Source: Bifidobacterium simiarum (lineage in GTDB: Bacteria; Actinomycetota; Actinomycetes; Actinomycetales; Bifidobacteriaceae). Taken from it: a stretch of DNA of 64,000 bases. The DNA lies in contig NZ_PEBK01000007.1 in assembly GCF_002802905.1 (NCBI RefSeq), forward strand, positions 48,036-112,035, given 5' to 3'. The notes beneath the pieces are model-generated. The model saw nothing but the letters and a program-made list of their open reading frames with translations, was not told the DNA's origin and did no database searches. Of the stretch, positions 1 to 9,173 are shown one piece after another. Position 1 is the first letter of the stretch, and each line of letters opens with the position of its first letter. The translations under genes were made by a program, and so were the position numbers.

Positions 1-2566
1 CGTAGTACGTGTTACCACGACGAACGGCAAGCGTATCCTTGCCATCACCGTCCCAGTCACCCACCAGCACCTGATCATTGGCGAGACCGCGCTGGAAGAC
101 CGTCTGATTACCACCGCCATTGAGCTGGTTGGTCACGTAGTACGTGTTACCACGACGGACAGCAAGCGTGCTGATATGAGCGGCGGGAGCCTTAACCGTG
201 ATCGTCACCGTCGCGGTCTTACCGCCAGCCTGTGCGGTGATCTTCGTGGTTCCGGCCTTGACGGCCTTGACCAGACCGGCATCGGACACGGTAGCGACGG
301 AAGTATCCGAAGACTTCCACGTCACCTTCTTATCCGTGGCATTCGCCGGCAGAACCTCAGCCTTCAGCTGCAAGGTGGTCTGAGTCTGCATCGAAGCCTT
401 GCCGGAGACCACACCGCTGCCGGACAGAGAGATCGAAGAGACGGGAACGGCAACCGTCTTCACGGTCACGGTTCGCTTCGCGGTCGCCGTATTGCCGGCA
501 GCATCGGAAACCGTATAGGTGAGCGTGTAGGTACCGCTCTTGGAAGTATCCACCTTGCCGCTCACCTTGATCGACTTGGTGACATCTCCATCCGTATCAT
601 CCTTCGCGGTGATACCGGCCAGAGGATCGAACACATCGCCGACGGCAATGGTGGAATCCTTGATGCCCTGGAAGGTCGGCGCCGTGACATCACCCTGACG
701 ATCGCCGTAGACGAGAATCTCATGGAGGCCCTGGAAGGCCTTTTCGTCCTTGCGAGCGATGAGATTGTCCTTGATACCGGTAATCGTCAGACGGACGTAC
801 CGCGCGGTAATCGGCTGGGAAAGCACATGAGGCACGAAACCGATATAGGTGTTGTTGTCATCGGCGACGTACGAGCTGAACGTCTTGCCATCCATGCTGT
901 ATTCGATCTTGTAGTTGAACGTGGTCTGATGGTACACGTTCAGTCTCGTGGCGAAGTCGATTTCCGAGACAGTGGTCTTGCCGCCAAGATCAACGGTGAC
1001 CGCATAGGGAGGATTCTGCTCCTCCGCGTAGGCGGACGAGGTGGAGCTATCGCCATCAGTCAGTGCGGGAACGCTCTTGGAGGCCGAATCGGCGGCCGGG
1101 CGTCCGAGCGAAACCAGACGGGAGCTCTGCACCGGAACGGCGCCGTACTCAGAATCCACGTCAACACCCTGATACCAGCCGAAGGCCATGAACGTGCCAT
1201 TGACCGCGATCGGGAATTCCCTCTGGATGGTTCCCAGCGGAGTGTGCGGCTTACGGTAGGCGCCGGCACCCCAGTGGATTCCCTTGGAGGTGTAGGTGGT
1301 GCGCTTCGTGCCGTAATCGGTACGGACCTTGTAATGCTGGGTATCGTACGTAGAGGTATCGCCGACCTCAAGCGTGGGCGACCAGCCGGAAAGCATCGAC
1401 TTCGACCACTGGTACTTCGCCTGTGAAGGATTGTTCCAAGCGGAGCGCGACGTGGTCAGGTAATACAGTCCATCACGCTTGAATACGTAAGGAGCCTCAC
1501 CCTGCTCGCCCTTGGCAGTAACCACAGGCTTGGCAGAAGAATCGACATCCGTCCACTGCTTGTTCAGCTTGACGATGCCGGTATCCTGCTGGTTGTTCGC
1601 GGCACCCACCAGATAGGCGTCGGTGCCATCGGCGAACAGGAACACGTCACGAAGATCCAGATTGCCGAAGTCCTTCACCTGATAGCTGATGACGACAGGT
1701 TCGACGGAATCCAGCTCGACGAGACCAGTGCCCGAAGGAGCGCTGCTGCCGGAGGACGGAACGATACGAGCGGCGGCAATGCTGTTGTGCGTCTGGGGAT
1801 TGATCACATTGTGGTTGCCCGTGTTGTACTGAGCGTTGTCGATCTTCCAGACCTGACCCTTCGTGTTCAGCGTGGGGGTCCACTGGGAGTCGTAGCAGTG
1901 GTGGGTAACCGTCTTGCCGTTTTCGACACGATCATAGGCCCACCACGACTTGTGCTGCAGGTAGACGTAGGGCTTACCCGTGGACTTGTCGGTGGCGTTC
2001 ACCCATGCGTACTTCGACTTATAGGGACGCGAATCCGCAGGGCAGTTAGGCGATGTGAACCAAGCCGGACGTCCCGCCGAATTCACCGAAGAGATGGCAT
2101 CGGGCAGCTCATCGGACTCGTCGGAAGCCGGAACTTCACCCTTGATGTTGCTCATGCTGCGGGTGACATTAGTGGGAGTGAACGGAGTGACGGTATTGGA
2201 GACCGCGCTTGCGGAGCCAGGATTGGCTACTACTTCATATGCATATTTCGTGCCGACCTTCAGACCGTAGTCATCCCACGTATGGCCGATGGTGGTACCG
2301 ATCTGAGTTCGAGTCGAACCTTCGATCCGGAATACGGTGAACGAACTCGCACCGCTGACGGTACTCCAGAAAATCTTGGCATTGTTTGCGGATTTCTCGC
2401 CGGAAAGGCGGAATTCCTGTGCTGCAACGGTCAGCGAACCGTTGGAAGTCGTCGCATCAGCGGCATTGGCGTTCAGCGGCATCAGACCGAACAACGTGGC
2501 GATGGCCACTGCAACGGCCATAAGGCGCCAGTGCAACCCTTTCTTCGAGGATGTCTGAAGTTTCAT
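1..2566 (-). CDS. Secreted modular GH43-like glycoside hydrolase, C-terminus cut off by window edge
   Basis: The reading frame is open from an ATG at 2566 to the window edge (about 855 codons), preceded by AAGGAAGAGTGAGG. A signal peptide occupies residues 1-36 (hydrophobic AVAVAIATLFGL, cleavage after ANA). Next come an FN3-like domain (about 45-125), a five-bladed-propeller catalytic domain resembling family GH43 (about 130-490; RDVFLFADGTDAYLVG, GEAPYVFKRDGLYYL), an F5/8 type C carbohydrate-binding domain (about 495-622), a DUF5011 Ig-like domain (625-707), a Big_2 domain (707-793), and the start of about 46-residue repeats of the type seen in bifidobacterial surface proteins. It probably acts outside the cell on arabino- or galacto-configured glycans. 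The substrate cannot be told from sequence, and I did not assign catalytic acids. It lies upstream of the EPS genes on the same strand but need not belong to them. Confidence 0.75.
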   Translation of the reverse strand, partial: MKLQTSSKKGLHWRLMAVAVAIATLFGLMPLNANAADATTSNGSLTVAAQEFRLSGEKSANNAKIFWSTVSGASSFTVFRIEGSTRTQIGTTIGHTWDDYGLKVGTKYAYEVVANPGSASAVSNTVTPFTPTNVTRSMSNIKGEVPASDESDELPDAISSVNSAGRPAWFTSPNCPADSRPYKSKYAWVNATDKSTGKPYVYLQHKSWWAYDRVENGKTVTHHCYDSQWTPTLNTKGQVWKIDNAQYNTGNHNVINPQTHNSIAAARIVPSSGSSAPSGTGLVELDSVEPVVISYQVKDFGNLDLRDVFLFADGTDAYLVGAANNQQDTGIVKLNKQWTDVDSSAKPVVTAKGEQGEAPYVFKRDGLYYLTTSRSAWNNPSQAKYQWSKSMLSGWSPTLEVGDTSTYDTQHYKVRTDYGTKRTTYTSKGIHWGAGAYRKPHTPLGTIQREFPIAVNGTFMAFGWYQGVDVDSEYGAVPVQSSRLVSLGRPAADSASKSVPALTDGDSSTSSAYAEEQNPPYAVTVDLGGKTTVSEIDFATRLNVYHQTTFNYKIEYSMDGKTFSSYVADDNNTYIGFVPHVLSQPITARYVRLTITGIKDNLIARKDEKAFQGLHEILVYGDRQGDVTAPTFQGIKDSTIAVGDVFDPLAGITAKDDTDGDVTKSIKVSGKVDTSKSGTYTLTYTVSDAAGNTATAKRTVTVKTVAVPVSSISLSGSGVVSGKASMQTQTTLQLKAEVLPANATDKKVTWKSSDTSVATVSDAGLVKAVKAGTTKITAQAGGKTATVTITVKAPAAHISTLAVRRGNTYYVTNQLNGGGNQTVFQRGLANDQVLVGDWDGDGKDTLAVRRGNTYY

Positions 2567-2628
2567 ATACCTCACTCTTCCTTGTCATTCACTGCAGATC
2601 ATCTCCAACCGATCATCATACAGGAGGC

Positions 2629-2657
2629 ACCCCCTTGGCCATAAAAGCCAAGGAGGA
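2629..2657 (-). terminator. Weak hairpin between the GH43-like gene and the flippase gene
   Basis: CCTTGGC and GCCAAGG flank an AT-rich loop downstream of the flippase gene, whose 3' end is at 2741, so the two features do not touch. On the minus strand this lies past the end of the EPS operon and before the GH43-like start at 2566. No clear T-run follows, so it may be a processing stem rather than a full terminator. Confidence 0.3.
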
Positions 2658-2740
2658 ACGGGCACCGATGCCATGACCGATAGCCAATCACGGTCAGATC
2701 ATCCCATCGCCAGTTGAGCAGGAAGAGCGTGTTCGATGGC

Positions 2741-4150
2741 TCAGCGAATCCTCTTGAGGGCACCAAGCACACTGCGCAAGGTTCCGAAGTTCAGCAGACA
2801 GTAGACCACATAACCGATCAGCACGATGATGAAAGCAATAATCATGTCCAGCTTCAAGGCTACGGCGATGAACAACACGGTGAACAGGATCTCCAGCGTC
2901 TCGCCCTTGACCGAGGTTTTTACCTTGAGATCCTTAGCCAGCACATACTGAGTGATCAGATACCGCACGACCAAGGTCGCCGCGCCCGCGCCGATAACCG
3001 CATTGGGCGAGTGGAAGATCAGCAACGCAAGGAAAACCAAGCAAACGCTCAGTGCCACGGACACCAGATTGATGGCCAGAAGGAATTTCTCCTTCCTCAG
3101 CACCTTGAGATAGGTGGTACCGAGCACGTTCATCTTGCTGTCGAACACGCAGATGGGAAGAACCAGTGCAAACGCCGTCAGACTGGACCGGTATTGGGGC
3201 AGCCAATAGGACAGAATCCAGACCAGCGGGAAATAGGCCAGATACAGTGCCGGGAGAATGAGGTCCATGCAGTCCCTAGCATAGCGGTAGAAATGGATTC
3301 TCTCCTGCTGCGTACCCTGACGCAATGCCGGGAACAGCACCATGCTCACCTGAGTGATGAAGGACAGGAAGAAATTGCACATCGACAGGGAGAACGAGAT
3401 TTTGCCGAATACCTCGATGCCCCACACCTGATCGATCACCACTCGTGCGACGCCCAGAATGGCCAGACTGGCCACTCCGGCGATCATCACCTTGATGCCG
3501 ATTCGTATGCTGTTGGCCGTCCGTACCATGGTCTCCTTGAGACCAAGCGTTTGCGCGGCGAGGAAATCCCGGCCCTTCCAGAAGGTGTATACCAGCGAAA
3601 CTGAACGCGTGATGAGGTATCCGATGACATACACCTGAAACAGCTGCTCCTTGGCGAACAGCAGGAACAGCAGGGCGATCATGAACAGGAAGCGATCAAT
3701 GAACGTGGCAAGTGAGAACAGCTGCGTCTCATTGATGGCCTGAAACACGAATCCCAGATACCACGCGACATTGTTGATCAGCATCCAGATCGCGAAGGCG
3801 ATGATGACGAATCGCCTGTTGGGATCCGGCTGCGTCAGGAAAGCCGGAACGCCGATGATCACGGCAAAGACCGCCTGCATCACGGTTCCGGCCAGAAACT
3901 GCGACTTAATGGACGGCTTGTCGACCTCGGACCTTCTCTGCCCGCCGATCAGCAAGTACACACCATCATTGAGACCCAGATGGAAAATGCCGGCATAGGT
4001 GGTGTAGAAGATGAACAGCTGCCAGTAACCGAATGCGGCGACGCCCAACACCTTCGGAACCAGCAACGTCGTCAGGCAGCTGACGAGAACGCTCGTTCCC
4101 TGGGCCAACACGGCAACGCCGAAATTCTGCAGTATCTTTTTGTAATCCAT
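2741..4150 (-). CDS. Polysaccharide flippase (Wzx-like, MATE/MOP superfamily)
   Basis: This 469-residue protein has about 12-14 hydrophobic segments across its whole length, beginning MDYKKILQNFGVAVLAQGTSVLVS, and ends in a short basic tail (LKRIR). Length and layout fit the polysaccharide transporter (PST) family, which moves undecaprenyl-linked EPS repeat units across the cytoplasmic membrane. It is the last gene of the minus-strand EPS arm, downstream of the polymerase gene by about 30 bases, so it is probably co-transcribed with it. Codon use is more AT-rich than in the sugar-nucleotide genes at 8-10 kb, consistent with a variable EPS block. Substrate specificity is unknown. Confidence 0.85.
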   Translation of the reverse strand: MDYKKILQNFGVAVLAQGTSVLVSCLTTLLVPKVLGVAAFGYWQLFIFYTTYAGIFHLGLNDGVYLLIGGQRRSEVDKPSIKSQFLAGTVMQAVFAVIIGVPAFLTQPDPNRRFVIIAFAIWMLINNVAWYLGFVFQAINETQLFSLATFIDRFLFMIALLFLLFAKEQLFQVYVIGYLITRSVSLVYTFWKGRDFLAAQTLGLKETMVRTANSIRIGIKVMIAGVASLAILGVARVVIDQVWGIEVFGKISFSLSMCNFFLSFITQVSMVLFPALRQGTQQERIHFYRYARDCMDLILPALYLAYFPLVWILSYWLPQYRSSLTAFALVLPICVFDSKMNVLGTTYLKVLRKEKFLLAINLVSVALSVCLVFLALLIFHSPNAVIGAGAATLVVRYLITQYVLAKDLKVKTSVKGETLEILFTVLFIAVALKLDMIIAFIIVLIGYVVYCLLNFGTLRSVLGALKRIR

Positions 4151-4179
4151 AGTCAGTGAGACATTCCCTTGACCGGTAT

Positions 4180-5298
4180 TTACCAGAAGATGTTCTGGTC
4201 AAGAACCGGATAGAACCAATTCTCGATGAGATGCATGGTGGTCAGCGCCCAGAAATTGATTCCGCACAGGAACACCAATCCCATCGACAGCAACAGCCGT
4301 TCCCTGTCATCCTTGTTGTCATTAAGAGGTTTGAGCTCAAACTGCGAAACGAAGAACGCCGTGTATTCGAGGAACAACAGGCCACGGAAAAGTCTGTAAC
4401 AGCTTGCCACATCGAAGAACAGCAGGATCAGGATCGGCAGGCAGAGATAGTTCATGCGCCGGATCAATTCCAGATACGCGATCTTCCTGTTTTCCGCCGT
4501 CAATGACGTTCGGTTGAACGCCGGCAGGGTATTCTCCGCGGTGTATCCGCGCGACGCCATGGCATACTGAACCAAAAGCACCATGGTCAGCAGCAACAGC
4601 CATGCCAGCACGACACCCCAACCCTGCGTCTTGCCGAAGTATGCGGTGGCCTTCTCTTCCGTAGTCATCGATTGGAACAGCTTGCGCATTACGCCAGTCG
4701 GAATCAGAGCCAGCGAAATCACCGTGACCGCTACCGAACAGTACCGGATATTTTTCTGATCGAACACACGGATCGCCGCAAACAGCAAGTAGAACAACGT
4801 GGAATAGTGGAACGTTCCCGCCAATATCACCAAGGCGATGTAGACCCACAGGCCGTGCTTCTTGTCCTTCAGCAAAAACCTAAGTGCGAACAGGCAAATC
4901 GACGAAGCGAAGAAGAATCGATACTGCGTGATGTTGATGATGAACGGAACGAAGAAGAACAACGCCAGCACTGCGGAAATCGATTCCGAAAAATCAAGAA
5001 TGGTGGCGATGACCAGAATGATCGCCACCAGCAACAGAAAGTTCCTGAATGTCATGAATGACAGGGAGAACGATCTGAATACCTTCATCAGGAACTGATA
5101 TCCGGGCTCACTCGCACCGTAGATCTTCCAGATCTGGGGATTGTCATACTGGGTCGAGAACATTCGATAATCGGAATTATCGGTATTGCCCAAACCGATA
5201 ATCACCATGAAAACGACCAGAAGGCCTCCCACAAGTTTCGACTTTCTGGCGATAAGGCCAATAAAAGCGATAAAGGAGGCGAGAGCAAAAACGATCAC
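4180..5298 (-). CDS. EpsG-family EPS repeat-unit polymerase (Wzy-like)
   Basis: A 372-residue membrane protein with about 9-10 hydrophobic segments. The N-terminal region includes GLGNTDNSDYRMFSTQYDN followed by EPGYQFLMKVFR, the pattern of the EpsG family (D-x-x-x-Y loop, then E-x-G-Y). EpsG/Wzy proteins join lipid-linked repeat units into EPS on the outer face of the membrane. It sits between the GT2 gene and the flippase, as expected for a Wzx/Wzy-dependent locus. It is the only polymerase candidate in the window. Confidence 0.8.
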   Translation of the reverse strand: MIVFALASFIAFIGLIARKSKLVGGLLVVFMVIIGLGNTDNSDYRMFSTQYDNPQIWKIYGASEPGYQFLMKVFRSFSLSFMTFRNFLLLVAIILVIATILDFSESISAVLALFFFVPFIINITQYRFFFASSICLFALRFLLKDKKHGLWVYIALVILAGTFHYSTLFYLLFAAIRVFDQKNIRYCSVAVTVISLALIPTGVMRKLFQSMTTEEKATAYFGKTQGWGVVLAWLLLLTMVLLVQYAMASRGYTAENTLPAFNRTSLTAENRKIAYLELIRRMNYLCLPILILLFFDVASCYRLFRGLLFLEYTAFFVSQFELKPLNDNKDDRERLLLSMGLVFLCGINFWALTTMHLIENWFYPVLDQNIFW

Positions 5299-5322
5299 TG
5301 TACTCCTCGGATCAGCAAGAAA

Positions 5323-6240
5323 TTAATATCGTCCGAACATGACGAACAGACGGAACATAAGACGTTCCATCCTGCTCTGCGGATAGATGCCGGAATCGTG
5401 GATCAGCCACTTCTTCAGCGTGCGGCTTTTCCTGTATCCCGCAATCCGGGTAAAGAAGGCTTTCTGATCCTCGCTCATCAAATCTGAATAGTGATTCAGG
5501 AGAAGATCCGCCGGATTCGGGAAGTGCCCTTTGTCAAAGATCCGCTTGAGCTTACGGAACTGATTGGTGAACAGATTACCCGTATCGGAGACGTTACCAC
5601 CATTGCCACCATGGATCACATGGTAGAACAGCGGTTCCGGATTGTAATAGACGTTACCGAACAGATATCCGATCAGACCGACCCAGTAGTCATGTCCCCA
5701 ATTCCGGTCCAGTGGCATATCACGAATGACGACATCACGCATCCTCCGAGTCATCACCGAAGCACATCCCTGCGCGTATCCGTTCAGCACAGACCATCCG
5801 ATCGATGACGGACGGGGAATCTTGTGCTGCTGGCGAGGAAGCTCATGAAGATCGTCGTCCACCTTCACCTTATTGCAGTGAACCAGACAGATATCACCAC
5901 GCTGATCCTCGGGAATCATGTCGATCGAAGAGGACAGCTTCTCCGGCTTCCAGATATCATCCTGATCGGAGAACGCGTAGAAATCCGCCTCGGACGCTTG
6001 GGATAGCGCCACGAGGAAGCTTCGCCTCCAGCCGATGTTCGTTCCGCGTATGACCGACAGCCTCGGTTCGTGGGCGGCGTAGCGATTCAGTACCTCCACG
6101 GTATCGTCCGTGGAACCATCATCACGCACCAGACACTCGACGTTCACGGACTGCTGGGCGAAGATGCTGTCCAGCTGCTGCGTGAGATAGCGAGCACCGT
6201 TATAGGTGGACATCACTACGATCACATGTGGCGTGCTCAT
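5323..6240 (-). CDS. Family 2 glycosyltransferase (rhamnosyltransferase-like)
   Basis: 305 residues with a GT-A fold. The N-terminus (VVMSTYNGARYLTQQLDSI) and LVRDDGSTDDTVEVL are the nucleotide-sugar binding region, and FYAFSDQDDIW carries the DxD metal motif. It resembles the alpha-L-rhamnosyltransferase/RfbF type of GT2, but the donor cannot be fixed. It adds a sugar to the lipid-linked EPS unit at the cytoplasmic face. The stop codon of the upstream acyltransferase gene is immediately adjacent (6241), so translation is probably coupled. Confidence 0.85.
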   Translation of the reverse strand: MSTPHVIVVMSTYNGARYLTQQLDSIFAQQSVNVECLVRDDGSTDDTVEVLNRYAAHEPRLSVIRGTNIGWRRSFLVALSQASEADFYAFSDQDDIWKPEKLSSSIDMIPEDQRGDICLVHCNKVKVDDDLHELPRQQHKIPRPSSIGWSVLNGYAQGCASVMTRRMRDVVIRDMPLDRNWGHDYWVGLIGYLFGNVYYNPEPLFYHVIHGGNGGNVSDTGNLFTNQFRKLKRIFDKGHFPNPADLLLNHYSDLMSEDQKAFFTRIAGYRKSRTLKKWLIHDSGIYPQSRMERLMFRLFVMFGRY

Positions 6241-6729
6241 TTAGTGGAGCTCCTTAACAACGATATCCTGATGGGCAATGACAACGGAATTTGGGGGAAC
6301 ATCGTGCGTCACGACGGTGTTCGCACCGATGACGGAATTGTCACCGATAGTCACGCCCTTCAGCACGATGACACCCGATCCGAGCCAGCAATTGCTGCCA
6401 ATCACTACGGGCTCCGCATGGATCGGCTGCTTGTTGAACGGGAGACCGTTCAACGCGAAGCCGTGGTCATGGTCATAGACCTTCACGCCTTCGCCGAAAA
6501 TGGTGTAATTACCGATCGTAATGGACTCATGGCAATTGAGGCTACAGTCATTATTGAAAAAGACGTTATCGCCGATGCTGATCGCCGGCGACTTTTTCGA
6601 TCTGATGTTGACGACGAATCGCCTTCTGAAGGAGACCGACCAGCCCAACTGAATCCTACCGCGCTGAAACAGTTTAAAAGAAGCGATACGCAACTTGCAT
6701 CGCAGTGTCATCATTCGATCAGTCAGCAT
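6241..6729 (-). CDS. Left-handed beta-helix acyltransferase (sugar O-acetyltransferase)
   Basis: 162 residues with hexapeptide-repeat character: NVFFNNDCSLNCHESITIG, then CWLGSGVIVLKGVTIGDNSVIGANTVVTHDV. This is the WbbJ/maltose-acetyltransferase-like fold, with a conserved catalytic-type His in the YDHDHGF region. It probably O-acetylates an EPS sugar using acetyl-CoA. It overlaps the end of the GT4 gene by 11 bases and abuts the GT2 gene, showing tight operon coupling. The N-terminal 40 residues are basic and amphipathic. Confidence 0.85.
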   Translation of the reverse strand: MLTDRMMTLRCKLRIASFKLFQRGRIQLGWSVSFRRRFVVNIRSKKSPAISIGDNVFFNNDCSLNCHESITIGNYTIFGEGVKVYDHDHGFALNGLPFNKQPIHAEPVVIGSNCWLGSGVIVLKGVTIGDNSVIGANTVVTHDVPPNSVVIAHQDIVVKELH

Positions 6730-7942
6730 GCTTGTCTCCGCACTTGCGTAGTTTCTTGTAGAAATCGGTTCTGTAGGTGTCCAGAATGCGCTTGTTGTAC
6801 TTGTGCGACAGGTCGAACTGCTTGTCGCGGGTGGCGATGGCCTTGTTCCAATGCGAATGGTATCCGGCCAGCATCAACGCATAGTCCTCGGCACTGTTTC
6901 GATCGGAGATGCACTCCTTGTCGAGCAGTTCCACCATGCCGTCGGCAGAGCTTCCGATGCACAGCAGTCCGGAGGCCATGGCTTCGATGATGCTTCGCGG
7001 CAGACCTTCCGAATACGTGGGGAACAGGAAGAACATGGACTTCTGCAGCTCCTGCTGCACCGCACGGAATCCGGACCGCCATCCGACGAAGTGGATCTCG
7101 TCGCCGACGCCCTTTTCGCGGGCCAGCTCCTCGAACTGCGGCCGCATCGGTCCGTCACCGATCAGCGTACCGTTGACCTGATATCCGCGCTGCTTGAGCA
7201 GTGCCAAGGTCTCGATGAAGATCGCATGCCCCTTGCGCAGATCCATCATCTTGCCGACGTGCGCAACGGAGATGGTATCCGGAGCCGACTCCGGCCATTC
7301 CTGCAGCGAATAGTCATCATCCGTGAGATTGATCGTGGAGTAGTGGGCGGTGAAGTACCGATCGCTCTCCCCTTCCCGAATCGCCGTGCACGGGAAATCC
7401 TGCTGCAGTACGTGTTCGGTGACGTAGGAAACGCCGTTGGCCTTGCGGCACAGTCGCTTGGTGGACGTTGTGGCGAAGAACTGCACGAACGGCTGCAGCG
7501 GCGACTTCATCGATTCACGGCTGTACGCGGTGATCGGGTTCATCGCCATCTCCACGGCGAACGGCTTGCCGGATTTGATGACCGTGTTGCCCACGCCGAG
7601 AGAGATCGGACTCGGGGCGCGCATGATCACGGCATCCGAAACCTGCAGTGCCTGCTGCAAAGCCGCCTTGATCTTGCCATGGTTCTTGACGAGACCGCCC
7701 ACGCCACGGAAATCAGGCATCGGGAACAGATGCACTTCAGGGCGAGAGGAGAGCAGCAGCTTCTCCAGATTCTCCCCCGGACGGGCCTTACGGGTGCGGG
7801 CGAATACGTTCAGCTCGTCGAACGCCGACAGATACCGATCCCAGAACGTACGGTCGCACTGCACATCGGTGTAGAACGTGCCGTCATCGGCCTGAATAAA
7901 GTGCTGCTCCAGAATCACAAGCAGCTTGGAACGGGAACCCAT
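6719..7942 (-). CDS. Family 4 glycosyltransferase
   Basis: 407 residues with the C-terminal GT-B nucleotide-sugar domain of the GT1/GT4 group. SVAHVGKMMDLRKGHAIFIE starts the domain, and EGLPRSIIEAMASGLLCIGS carries the E-x(7)-E motif. The start at 7942 (MGSRSKLLVILEQHF) has the RBS AAGGTGAGGG. It should transfer a sugar onto the growing EPS lipid intermediate. Together with the GT2 and the priming enzyme at 14032 it is one of only three sugar-adding enzymes visible, suggesting a short repeat unit. Confidence 0.85.
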   Translation of the reverse strand: MGSRSKLLVILEQHFIQADDGTFYTDVQCDRTFWDRYLSAFDELNVFARTRKARPGENLEKLLLSSRPEVHLFPMPDFRGVGGLVKNHGKIKAALQQALQVSDAVIMRAPSPISLGVGNTVIKSGKPFAVEMAMNPITAYSRESMKSPLQPFVQFFATTSTKRLCRKANGVSYVTEHVLQQDFPCTAIREGESDRYFTAHYSTINLTDDDYSLQEWPESAPDTISVAHVGKMMDLRKGHAIFIETLALLKQRGYQVNGTLIGDGPMRPQFEELAREKGVGDEIHFVGWRSGFRAVQQELQKSMFFLFPTYSEGLPRSIIEAMASGLLCIGSSADGMVELLDKECISDRNSAEDYALMLAGYHSHWNKAIATRDKQFDLSHKYNKRILDTYRTDFYKKLRKCGDKHAD

Positions 7943-7962
7943 CCACCCTCACCTTTCATGAC

Positions 7963-7990
7963 AATGCTTGGCGGTTTCCCGCCAAGCATT
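7963..7990 (-). terminator. 12-bp perfect hairpin between epimerase and GT4 genes
   Basis: Arms AATGCTTGGCGG and CCGCCAAGCATT surround a TTTC loop, after the epimerase stop and just before the GT4 RBS. On the minus strand no T-run follows (TGTCATG). It is therefore better read as a partial terminator or mRNA-processing stem that lowers expression of the downstream EPS genes. In the plus sense a short TTTT follows, but no plus-strand gene ends here. Confidence 0.5.
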
Positions 7991-8057
7991 CGTTTTCATA
8001 CCATAGTGATCTTCAGACCGTTCCTGTATTCAGAACATTCACGGCCGGAAGACCGAA

Positions 8058-9122
8058 TCAGCCGTAGTACTCCTTGTACCATTCTGCGAACCGGCGTAGA
8101 CCGGTGCGCAGCGAGGTCTGCGGCTTGTAGCCGAAGTCCCGCTCGAGGGCGGTGGTGTCGGCGTAGGTGACCGGCACGTCGCCGGGCTGCATCGGCACCA
8201 GCTCCTTGTGCGCCTCGAAGTCGTAGTCCTCGGGCAGCACGCCGGCGCGGATCAGCTCCTCCTGGAGGATCGTCACGAAGTCGAGCAGGTTCTCCGGATG
8301 GGAGTTGCCGATGTTGTAGATCCGGTACGGCGGCAGGGGCAGGCCGTCCTCGCCGTTGACACGGTCGGGGGCCTTCTGCATCACGCGGAGCACGCCTTCG
8401 ACGATGTCGTCCACGTACGTGAAGTCACGCTTGCAGTTGCCGTAGTTGAAGATCTTGATGGTCTCGCCCTTGCGCAGCTTGTTCGTGAAGCCGAAGTAGG
8501 CCATGTCGGGGCGGCCGGCCGGTCCGTACACGGTGAAGAAGCGCAGGCCGGTGGACGGGATGTTGTACAGCTTCGAGTACGCGTGGTCCAGCAGCTCGTT
8601 GGACTTCTTCGTAGCGGCGTACAGGCTGACGGGGTTGTCCACCTTGTCGTCGGTGCTGTACGGCACCTTCTTGTTCGAACCGTAGACCGAGGAGCTGGAG
8701 GCGTAGACCAGATGCTCTACGCCGGTCTTGCCGCCGTCGTAGGAGTGACGGCAGGCTTCGAGGATGTTGTAGAAGCCGATGAGGTTGGATTCGATGTACA
8801 CGTCCGGGTTGGTGATCGAATACCTCACACCGGCCTGAGCCGCCAGATTCACGACGACCGACGGCTCGTAGTCGGCGAAGATCTTCTCGATGAGGGAACG
8901 ATCCGCTATCGACCCCTTGACGAAGGTGAACGCGGGGAACTCCTCGAGCTCCTTGAGTCGCGCCTCCTTGATGTGCACGTCATAGTAGTGGTTCATGTTG
9001 TCGATGCCGATGACCTTGGCATCCTTGAAATCCGACAACACGCGTTTCGCCAGATTCGATCCGATAAAGCCGGCGGCGCCGGTGATCAGGATCGTCCTGT
9101 GAGACAAGTCAATAGCGGTCAT
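8058..9122 (-). CDS. NAD-dependent UDP-glucuronate 4-epimerase family protein
   Basis: 354 residues of the extended SDR family. ITGAAGFIGSNLAKRVL is the GxxGxxG NAD site and YAATKKSNELL is the YxxxK catalytic motif, with FFTVYGPAGRPDMAYFGF typical of UDP-glucuronate 4-epimerases. Known family members convert UDP-GlcA to UDP-GalA. The gene directly follows the UDP-glucose dehydrogenase gene (51 bases apart), which makes UDP-GlcA, so the pair should supply UDP-galacturonate to the EPS machinery. A decarboxylase or a plain UDP-glucose epimerase is less likely given the size and the ARPDMA-type signature. Confidence 0.85.
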   Translation of the reverse strand: MTAIDLSHRTILITGAAGFIGSNLAKRVLSDFKDAKVIGIDNMNHYYDVHIKEARLKELEEFPAFTFVKGSIADRSLIEKIFADYEPSVVVNLAAQAGVRYSITNPDVYIESNLIGFYNILEACRHSYDGGKTGVEHLVYASSSSVYGSNKKVPYSTDDKVDNPVSLYAATKKSNELLDHAYSKLYNIPSTGLRFFTVYGPAGRPDMAYFGFTNKLRKGETIKIFNYGNCKRDFTYVDDIVEGVLRVMQKAPDRVNGEDGLPLPPYRIYNIGNSHPENLLDFVTILQEELIRAGVLPEDYDFEAHKELVPMQPGDVPVTYADTTALERDFGYKPQTSLRTGLRRFAEWYKEYYG

Positions 9123-9173
9123 TTCATCTCCAGAAGTAGTTTGCGAACATTCGTTGGCGATCGATCGCGGTGA

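Noticed and set aside
176-1426. Long plus-strand ORF opposite the GH43-like gene
   Set aside because: It mirrors codon positions of a protein with clear domains and a signal peptide on the minus strand, and its own translation is arginine/glycine-rich with no motif.
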